64,000 nt of DNA from Cruorifilaria tuberocauda. Its lineage: Eukaryota; Nematoda; Chromadorea; Rhabditida; Onchocercidae. Positions 54,301 through 64,000 of this stretch are shown here, piece after piece; positions within the stretch are counted from its first letter, which is position 1; every line of letters begins with the position of its first letter. The DNA lies in contig JABVXU010000264.1 in NCBI GenBank assembly GCA_013365365.1, positions 1 through 64,000 of the forward strand, read 5' to 3'. The notes under the pieces were generated by a model, which was not told the DNA's origin, did not search any database, and saw only the letters and a list, made by a program, of their open reading frames with translations. A program made the position numbers and the translations under genes.

Positions 54301-56159
54301 ACATTGATACGACTGTTTATCTGTGTAGTAATGGAATTGAATAGATTGTAAATGTAAAACCGGTTTAAAATAATTCTTTGCCACTTATTTAATTTTATTT
54401 CCCCTTCTATTCTTTGAATAGATTGTTCTCTTCTTCCACGTTTTTTGTTTTCATGCTTGACGAACTGACTTCATCTGAGCAATAGCCTATCATATGTTTC
54501 TAATGATAAGTAATTTTTCACTTCACTTTAACTGCGCATTATCTTTTACCCTTTACTGTAATATTAACACATATTATTTTTTCTACATATTCATTGTCCG
54601 GAGACGGAAATATCAATTCACATTTTAGTATGATATAATAAGTTCTGTTAAGTCACTTCTCTATTGGTTAAACTTGAGCGGTTATAATGGATAATATTTG
54701 TAATAATTATAAAATGGAACCGAATAGTCTATTTGTTCTTCTATTCTGTTCTTATTTATCTCTCGCTCAGATTGGAATAAAACATTAATTTTATTAAACA
54801 TTAATCCCGAAACATGTCTGAAGACGGAATCTATTTGTTCATTTATTTCTGGTGGTACTGTAACTGTCGAGGCGAAATGATTAAATTATTTTGCTACCCA
54901 TTTCTCCAGAATATATGTTGCTATCAAATGTATTTGTAAAATTGTAGAAATAAATGTATTTAGATTTTTTTTTAAATACAAGTGAAACATGGTAATACTC
55001 TTATGAATAGAGGTTCATAAAAGTGAAACGAAAGAGAGGAAGGTTGAAGAAAGCTTATTCTCGATAAGAGTTAATTTTATACTTTGTGAGTAGAGAATTT
55101 TTAATTGAAAGCATAATGCTATATCGTTAATTAGCAAATAAGCGAATGAATGAAAGAAAATTTGATAGATGTAATATCAAAGCGATGTTTAATCTGATGG
55201 CTGCGAAGTATTTTTCTATGTAGAAAATGTTTATTTCTTATCGAGTAAATGATATCTAAAAATTGCATTTTTTAAATATTTAAACCAAATAATGTTATCA
55301 TGAATTTGAATGAGATCATAAAATGATAGTTGAGAAATGCGAGTAATTAAAGAACTTGATTTTTTTTATATTCCGCGAAAATTTCCATCTGAAAATTACA
55401 TAAACTTTATCCTCTATTTGATATGAATTAAAGTTTAACGAGTTGGAAAACGGAAAGGGACTTTTTTTTTTTGTGAAATTGTTAATGTATGCGCTTCATG
55501 GATGAATTCGTTAACTGGTACGGTACTTGGTTTCATCTTTTCATTTTGTTCGTCATTATTGTGTTCTTCAATGAAGATGATGATTTGATTAAGTCAAGCC
55601 TTACTGTCCCATATTTAATTTGAAACGTTAAAATTAGAAGTTCATGTAAAAGTAAAATTATAGTTTTTTTTCCTCAATGTTCATTTCGCATTATATGAAT
55701 AACATTTTTTTTTCGTCCCATATTATGTAATTTAGTCGTTTCAAATGAAAAATTGACAGAAACATCTTTTTCATTAGTAAAAATATTTAAATTATGTTTT
55801 AAAAAAAGTTGGAATTATATTTTTTGTGCAAATGGAAGAAATGCCATTTGGATGTATAGTGTATATATCCGATCTCTTCATAGAGGGAATTACATTTCTT
55901 CTTCAGTTAGCAAAGATAAAAACTGTAAAATTGTTAGATTTGAAATTTTTAAAATTTAAAACTCATATGTTGAAACATCATTTGAAAATTGCATTTCTCA
56001 ATGTGAGACAATTTAATTATGTTATTAATGAAAAATCTATAGGTAAGCGATGAATGTAGTGATTTTGCTAGCTATGCTAGGTTGTAGTTAATCAATGATA
56101 ATAAATGTCTTACCTTAATACTTAAGGAAAGAAAAATAAAAGAAAAATGAAATGAAAGA
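48307..56159. other. Long AT-rich tract without recognisable genes
   Basis: About 8 kb with many T-runs and A-runs. Neither strand gave a spliced coding model. Short ORFs (48329-48529, 53067-53312, 53588-53794, 55753-56053) are made of Phe, Ile, Lys, Asn and Ser with no family or exon context. It could be a large intron or a real intergenic desert. Confidence 0.45.
49646..49689. repeat. 44-bp near-perfect palindrome
   Basis: The sequence is its own reverse complement apart from a single mismatched pair: GTGTAAT and ATTACAC at the outer ends, then TTTAATGATATA and TATATCATTAAA around a TA core. A second TA-rich dyad lies just to the right (about 49707-49724). Confidence 0.9.
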
Positions 56160-56640
56160 GTGGAAGGAATGAATGGATAGAAGTTCCATTAGGGTGGAGT
56201 TGGCAGTTTCACAAACGATTGATCATTTGTTCAACTGATCATTTATTCGAATATCAATGAGCGAGCGGTACTCCTCCCTCTCTCATTGCTGTTGTTGATG
56301 GCGTTGCTCGTCTCATCATCAGTAGTTAGTTGCTTTCGGGAATTTCACCCATTTCTAAAAATTTAACATTATATATTGTCTCTTCGGATGTTTGTCGACA
56401 TTTTCATTCTCTTTCTCTCTTCTCTCATTCTCTTTTAGTTTTCTCATTTTTCTCAAATTTTATTTCTTTTTGAAATTTAAGGATTGAAAAAAAGAACTGT
56501 TAACCATCTATATAGTATAGTAGTAGCATTTTGGATAGTTTTTTTCATTGAGCATTCATTCCATTTCTTCCACCATTTTCATTTAAATACCTTTTTTTTT
56601 TTTATTGATTTCCACGGCAAGTAAAGGAGAATAAAGAGGT
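56160..56640 (+). promoter_or_regulatory. Less AT-rich island, possible promoter or 5' leader
   Basis: Inside the gene-poor right part, 56200-56340 has higher GC and mixed composition (for example GAGCGAGCGGTACTCCTCCC and GATGGCGTTGCTCGTCTCATC), followed by CT-rich and T-rich sequence. This is the kind of change seen at transcription starts. No supporting coding exon was found nearby, so the call is tentative. Confidence 0.25.
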
Positions 56641-59600
56641 GAAGGTGGAATAATAAGCACTGGGAATTACGATTATTATTTCCCGGTATAACTTATACTT
56701 TTTGTTTTCATTTATTAATTTTTAATTATTTTCATTTAATTTTATGTAATTTTATTGTTATGCATATATCTATAGAATAGAATGTTTCAAAAGAAACTGC
56801 TACTGTTATAATCATTTTTTGTTTCTGGTTTTTTCTTTCGTGGAAAAGCAAAATATACGTTTGGAGAAGCGATCATTCAAGATATGGCCACATGTTTCGT
56901 AGCCATTATTAATGTTGATTCAAGATAGTATGATTGAATGATGAATTCAATATCGTCAGAAAGTTGTTCCTCATCTTTCTTTTTTGCATTCCTTTCGAAT
57001 ATTTTCATTTTTTTTACTTCTAGCATGCAAAAAAAAAATCTTTCATAAAAAAAATACTAGCTATTGATTGTACTTGTAAATATTTCTACCAATAAATGCA
57101 CGACATGTGAAATCAACGTAAAACATTGCTATGTATATGATGCTGGGAAAACAAAAAAAAACGTGTAAGATGAAAAATGATTTTGATAGATTCATTAGAT
57201 TATTAGCAATATGCGCAATATATGGAATTTTTGATTTTCAAATTTTTAAAAGAAAAAAAAATTGAAATCATCTTTGCAGCATTACTAAGATATTAAAGAT
57301 ATTTATGTCTTCGTTGGAATTATCGTTATTAGTTATAATGAGTATTATATTGCGTTTGTGTGCATTTGTAACTCGTTAATTAATCTAACATATTTAATTT
57401 TATTATCGATCAGTATGTCTTTAAGTTGCAGTTGACATGTGTGGTGATTTTTCAGTTGTTTATTGTTTCCATACTGTTGGATTTTAAATATTTGATTTGT
57501 AAATTAAGTACTCGAATTCAATGTAGAATTCGAAAATTGAATACTTAAATTCTTATTTAGGAATACTTAAATATATTTTATTTTAATTTTCGTCTGTAAA
57601 ATTAGATTTAGAAAATTAATACAATTTCGTTGTTAGTCTAAAGGTATTTTATGACAAGTTATTAAAATTAAATTTATTTACTGAGATTTTTTTTAAAAAC
57701 ATAGCATAGAAATAAGAGTAGGAATGTGTGCTTGAATATAAAAATGTTTGAAAAACTTTGGGATCGAAATTATTAAATATATCTTTATTTTAAATCAAAA
57801 CAGTAACATTTTCATTTTTCTATTTCATTGCTTTTTTTTTTTGATGAATGTTCTTTGTTTCTGTTTCATGTCAGGCAGATAGAGAAATTAAATCACCGTA
57901 AAGATAGATGTTGGTGGTTTTACAATGTTTACATGCTGTTAAATTATGATTTCCTCAAATTAATTTTTCTATCTTTTTTGTTGTACATTTCTTACTTTTA
58001 TGGATAGAATACTTTAACCTCTTATTAGTCCGATCAAACATTTTTTCAATGATTAAAATGGAATTTTAATTTGTAGTGTAATAAATTATTTATGATAGAA
58101 AATGATTTTGTGTGTAATTTTAGTTCATTTCATGATTGATCTGATAATTTTTTATGCGAGCAGATGTATTTTTCCATATTTACGGAGAGGAATGAAGCTT
58201 TGTTGACAGTTAGAAAGCCTAGCTTAAATTAATGCTCCATCTCTTCGTTGCAGTAAGGAGAAGTAAAATATTATTAAATTATGAATTTATAAATGGCATT
58301 GCAAACTTAGCAATGAAATTGATAGAAATAGCAATGAAGATAGTTATTATTTTTTTTGGTTTATCTCGCTATCATAGCTTTTTTTTTTAGAATTATTGCT
58401 TCATAAATTTCAAAATTTGGCTTAGAATTTTTCGATATAATATGAGTTTAAAGGATGTTGCTCAGCTTTAATCTTCAAAAATTTCTCTTTGTTTTTATCT
58501 GCTTGGATTTGTTTACTTTACTTCTTTTGTATTCACTTTTCTTTCGCTTCTTAGCTTTCTCATCATTTTTTTTATTTATTCCATGAAAAGACAATAGAAA
58601 TCGAAATTCCGATATTCTGATATCCTTTCTTTTCTCACGGTAACAATGTTGTTATTTTTGTTGTTACCAAAAATAATTTATCGTTCCCACCTCCATTTTC
58701 TCTCTCTGCTTTTCATTGATTATTGCTTCGATCTTTTAACTGCTTTAGTTGCTATTCATATATAACCTATGTATCTATCTGTCCATAATGACTTTGCAAT
58801 TTTTCGCATTTTTTTTTTAATTTAATATATGTAATGGAAATATTGTTTAAGGGATCATTTTAATGATTCATTTAAATTAATTTGCTTCGATATTGGTTGT
58901 TGAAAATATTAGAGGAGTCTATTGATTATTTATTTCATTGTCAAGTAAACTGCACTGATTCTGTATTTATATATTAACGGATCATCCTGAGTGTGCTAAT
59001 TTATATCTGTTTTTCTTTCGGTGATCTCCGCTGTTTATCTAGTTGTCGACCCTTTACAACATTTTATTTCTAGAACCTTTTTTTTGGAAAAAAAAGTTTT
59101 TCTTTCTTTTTTCTTTGGATAATTTCTGGAAATTCTTCATTTACATTTGTCTGTTATTTATTATTTAATAATGGAGGCTAGAAAATTTGGTTTCTCACGG
59201 AATGTTCATAGAAAGGAGAGAAGCATAATCAGACCTAATCCACTAAATGCTATAAACTTTGAGATAGGAAAGCTATATTTCTTTTCTCATATTAGCAATA
59301 ATAATAGTAAAAATAATATTAATATATATATATATATATATAATTAATATATATTTATGATGATGTTTGTATTGATAGATAGACGAGTTTTAGTGGGTAT
59401 TTCATGAAATTTCCAACTCTTTCTTTTTTAATTAGAGAGAGGAAGTTGAAATGAATAGAAAGCTGAAACTTTTATGGAAATAGTATTATACTGGTTTTTG
59501 TTCAAATATATTTTGGAGAATTCAATGCGAAAAGCAAACGAGCAAGTTTTAATTCAAGTGTGAGAAGATAGGAAGTACTTGTAAGTTTAACTACTAATTC

Positions 59601-62600
59601 CATTAGTGATTTTCTACGTGTAGATAATTACATAAGTATCTTGCAATAAAAATTATTATTTCTCGTGAAATCTGGCTTCAGTGATTTAGCTTAGTTTTAT
59701 GTGAATTGAAGAAATATTTTGACTGCTGTCACTCAAATCTTGGGAAATTTGTGCGTGGCCCTGTTCAACTTTATCTCACTTTGATATACTTTCACAGTTT
59801 TTTTTTCCTTACTGCTAACAACAGTAGTGAAGATTTTTTGACTATTTGACATGAAGACGATAAAATGAAATTCTATATCTTATGAAGTTCAAACTTTCAA
59901 TTTCTCAAAAAATTTCATTTTTCCTTACATCTTTAATCTTTGAACGATGTATGATTTATAGCTGAATGACTTTCAGGAAGTTAGCATTTGAATCTCTTTA
60001 TGTAAATTTTTGCATCTTTTTCCGTCATGAACACAAAGGACTTTTTTATGCTAACATGGATTTTAAACGTCAATGAGAAATGAAGTTCTTGAGATAATAA
60101 AAAAAAATTTTATTTTTTCATTAATGTTTAAAATTCCCAAGACTCGAAAAAAAAAGTCGAATGGATGCATCATTCGGTTTCAGTTAGCAACATTCGAATT
60201 TGTTAATACTGTATAATTATGTTCCCAAACCAACCAATAAATCATTAAACTATTATTGATAAGCTATCATTGCTTCGTTTTTGCTAAGTTCTGTGGTTCA
60301 ACAGTTATTCCTGGAAATCATTGTGCAAACTGTCATTTATTTTACTAAGAATTTTTCTGACTCAAAAATTTTTTATATAGATGATTTTTTCCTATTAATA
60401 GAGCTCATGGAAGAAAGATGATATTGTCACAATTCATTTAAGTAAAATAATTGTTTTTGAACTCTCATTACCGATCGTAGGAAATAAGCACTGACAATAA
60501 TTTCAAAAATTTGTACAGTCAAACTTGTTGGACATCAATTACCAGAAGCTTTTTTAACTAAATTTTTCGTTAAAATTTTGATATTAATTTCTTCAATCTG
60601 AGTAGCAAATTTTAATATTAATTTCTTTAATACATATCATCAGTTCTATAGCATTTCATATTGCTTGAGCTTCAAAAATTTATAGGAACATTGAGAAGCA
60701 AAATTTTATCTGCATCAACTTTGGAAGGTCGAAATATTGTTAAGGAAAAATAGCGAGAGAAGAATAGTAGCTTATTGGTAGATTCAAGTAGAAAAGGAAA
60801 CCGTTGATAAAAGAAATTCATGGAGAATAATGATGGATGAATCAATTTGGATAGGTTGAAAAAATAATTATAATTTTTACGGATAAAGTGTTGCATATTG
60901 GGAGTTCTCGACTATTACTGATAAGAGTAATTGTTGCCATAGGGTTTGAAAATTTATTTAGAATCTACATTTTCACATTTTTTAAATACTTATTCAGTAT
61001 TCCATTTTAGTATGTCACAATTCATTAAAAATATTGGGACGAATATTTCATCTATTTGTTCGTTCATCACTCGTGACAATGCATGACATGTTATAGAATG
61101 CGATGTATTAATAGTGGTTGTTTCATTACATCTTGATTGTAATCATTCAAATAAAGAAGCCTATCAACTCACATTTTGTAAATGGAAAAAAATGATGGCG
61201 AACCTATCAGTTTTCTTTTTCATAGAAATTGCATGATGTGTAAATACTTCAATTTATTTAATATTTAGTACAATTTCAAATCAATGGAAACATGTATAAG
61301 TCATTTATTCCTTTTTTCATTATTTGTATGGAGTTAAATTCGTAGAATTGAAAGATTGAAAAAGTAATTTAAAAAAAAAAAGTAGTAGAAGTTAGTGGCA
61401 GAAGGTTAGATTTGAATTAGATTTTTAAGAATGATGAATAAGGTTAAATTTAAAATTTTAAACTAAATTAAAATTACTGTTGCTTCAATTATCTTTTGCC
61501 TTCCTGCCCTATATTTCAAGTTGATTTAGCTGAAAATGAAGATAAAGTTCGAGCTCATTTGATGTTGTAAAGTGGAACAACTGTTACTGTCTCTCTATTC
61601 CATCTTTTTCATCTTCATTCCTTCCTCTTTCCTTTTGCACAGATAGTCTGTTTACTATTGTTTGGCTTCCGTATCACTGTGTCCGAAATTTAAAAATTTT
61701 TCAAGTTTTATGACATCATATTGCCCATTTAAACGAGTGCATTTCACCTGTATCTATAGTTTTTATCTCTGATTGTTGTTATTTACGTCAACAAAAGGCT
61801 TTTAATTGCCCCAAATTTAACCCATTCTGCTGAAATAAAGTAATTGATAATTACTGAACTTATGCCATCGAATAAGATGATTAGTCAAAAGTAAGTGATT
61901 ATTGGAAACCGTAGATCTGGATTGTGTGGAAATTTGAGGAAACTTTTAAAAAATTTATCGAAATAAGATAAAAGTGGTTTTATCAGCTATGAAGTCACTT
62001 GATTGCTTTTTGTTTGTTTATCATAGTTTTGTTTTGTGTTATTAGCTGAAAGGTATCGTGTTTCTTGAACTGAGCGGATTGTACTGGAAGTAAATATAGG
62101 TGTTGTAGTGTATGAAGGAAGTATTTTCAGTTATTGAATAATCATTCTAACATTGCTATATGTATGTTTGTCTTTCACAGGAATATGTGTAAAATTATGG
62201 AAAAAAGTATAGAAAGTATCAAATGTTTTTCTGTAGTTTTGAGGAAAAAAATAAGTGACTGTCGAAGTCGAGTTTGAAAAATATTCTTTACTATACTATT
62301 AGAAATGATAAATATGTGTTGTACATGGAATATCAATGTGGATAAGATGAGATTGCGATCATGTTGTATTTGCAAAACAATTATCAAAATATTTTCATTA
62401 TTGTACCCAATTGTATGGCTTTATCATTTTGACTTTTACTATCATTAATTTGACGAATACAAAGTTTTTTTATGGAATAGTGGGTAATGATAAGGCATTA
62501 TTCCTTCATTTTCGTTACTTCAAGTTGTGGGAGTACGAAATTATTCTTGAAAGTCTTATTTCTAGCACTTGGATAATTGATAGAGTTAAGTTGTTGATGA

Positions 62601-64000
62601 TGTTCTGAGTGAGAAGAAATTCAATTTGTAAATAATTTGACACTTCCCCCAAATATCTGCATTTGTGTCTTTTCAATTTTTCCTTGGTTTATCTTGGTGA
62701 GCTCTTGGCATATAATAATTTTGTAATCCAACTTGATGGAAATATTAGATGTTTCTTATTTTTTCTTCTCGTCAGCAGATTGAGTGATAACAATTATATA
62801 CTTTTTAAGATGTGTGACTCAAAATTCGTCATATACACAAATGTTAGTTTACTTCATCGTATTGATAAAAGGTATATTTTGAAAAGCGTAAAAAAATTAA
62901 TTAGTTTTGTTCTGTCAGTTTTTTTTAAAGGTAAAAACTTTTTTCTTTGAAATTCAAGTTTTCTTAACCTTGTCTCTAAAAATAATCTAGAATGCAGTAG
63001 TTGGAATATATTATTTGGTAATAGTTTGTTTTTTGAACCGAAAATCCAACTACTTTTCAACAAGCAAAATCAATAAATTTTATAACAAAACCGGACAACT
63101 AAAAAGGCAGTGGGGAATTATTATTCGTGTTGCTGAATGAATATGCCTCATATATGTTCGCTATTTTTCTTCAAATTTTTTGTGTTAAAATCATCTCTCT
63201 TTGTTTCGAATTTTTAATTATTATTTTTTAAAAGTATTACTTTTATTTTTCAATCACTTTTTATGCTTCTATGCTTACTTCATTACTTCATAAGAGAAAG
63301 AAGATTTATAAAATGAGTAAATTTCAAACATCGTTGATAACGATAGTAATGATATTTGGTAAAAATATAATAATGATTTCTCATCTAAATTGTCATAACG
63401 CGATGCCAAACTATGTTAGTATTGAAATAATGTTATTGATTTTTTCGATAATAATGATGGAATGAGTATAGTGCTTGTCATATGATTGAATATAATTTAC
63501 TATCATTTCATTTGCATCAGTTATTTATGGATAGTAGTTAATATATATCTCTTCACTGATAATGATAGTTATGAGTGAGCATATATCAGTCTATCGCATC
63601 ATTTCGATCATCAGTATGATTTTCATAATATTTTTTGTGAGTGGTGGAAATGCTCTCTTTGCTTTGTTTAATTGACCGTTAATACGTGAGGAAGAATGGA
63701 AAATTTCCACTTCACTAAATTGATGGTTATCAGTGAAATTCCTTTTTTTTTATCCTTATCCAGAGCTTTCGTTATTATTGCATTGCTTCTACAATACATT
63801 TAATTTGATTATTTGCGAAACATTATTATTAAATATTATTGCGGATTAATCAAGAGCTAAAATGGTTAGTTAGTATGAATAATTTCCTCACATCCATATC
63901 GTAATTATACTTCATTTTTTCTTTACTTCTTTATTTTTATACTCTTTTTGAAGTAATTTTCCATAATTTTGTTTTTTAACATGTAAAATCTTTTTTCATT
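56641..64000. other. AT-rich tract to the window end, no gene seen
   Basis: About 7.4 kb of AT-rich sequence with long T-runs and a short (AT)n run at about 59323-59343. No exon with family resemblance was found on either strand. It may be a long first intron of a gene continuing to the right, or intergenic DNA. Confidence 0.4.

Noticed and set aside
62411..62950. ORFs of 65 and 95 codons on plus
   Set aside because: Hydrophobic, AT-driven composition with no splice acceptor or leader near the ATG and no known domain.

Overview
The window is AT-rich, intron-dense eukaryotic DNA. It looks like a nematode genome, most plausibly a clade III / filarial-type (spirurid) worm. Three things support this: many short coding exons joined by compact introns with TTTCAG-type acceptors; start codons lying 0-15 nt after an unpaired acceptor, as expected for spliced-leader trans-splicing (WAVE, APE1, ERGIC-53, ATE1, RPL7, FPPS); and nematode-like protein sequences and gene spacing. 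The species assignment is inference. I built the gene models by hand, joining exons on splice signals, reading phase and remembered family alignments.

Layout. 1-7.9 kb: the 5' exon of a small secreted protein (minus), trinucleotide and GA/CT microsatellites, a tRNA-Glu(CTC) and a fold-back MITE-like element. 8-14 kb: rab-11 (minus) and ribosomal protein L7 (plus). 14.4-18 kb: an 11-exon aromatic-amino-acid decarboxylase (minus). 20.8-24.5 kb: a mitochondria-flavoured cluster, with COX19 and two unrecognised small membrane proteins on minus, divergent from mitochondrial ribosomal protein mL64/CRIF1 on plus. 24.6-27.5 kb: arginyl-tRNA-protein transferase ATE1 (plus), 167 bp after mL64 and operon-like. 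30-33 kb: ERGIC-53/LMAN1 lectin (plus). 33.7-35.5 kb: farnesyl-diphosphate synthase (minus). 36.4-38.3 kb: WAVE/SCAR (minus), divergent from APE1/exo-3 (38.8-40.4 kb, plus). 42.1-46.8 kb: trehalase (minus). From 46.8 kb to the end I find no convincing coding exon; this 17 kb holds only simple repeats, a short tandem repeat, a long palindrome and a possible promoter-like island near 56.2 kb.

Most interesting points. (1) ATE1 carries two tandem 64-nt exons of identical phase encoding alternative versions of the same segment. Using both or neither breaks the frame, and the intron between them holds a long inverted repeat. (2) The decarboxylase gene has an intron that appears to begin with GA, and a 35-bp triple repeat beside one acceptor whose embedded palindrome is kept by paired base changes. 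(3) ATE1 and FPPS each contain a GC-AG intron. (4) Two tiny membrane-protein genes only 21 bp apart sit next to COX19 and mL64.

As a set the genes are ordinary housekeeping functions: membrane traffic, translation, mitochondrial biogenesis, protein arginylation, isoprenoid synthesis, actin nucleation, DNA repair, trehalose breakdown and amine synthesis. I see no sign of horizontal transfer.
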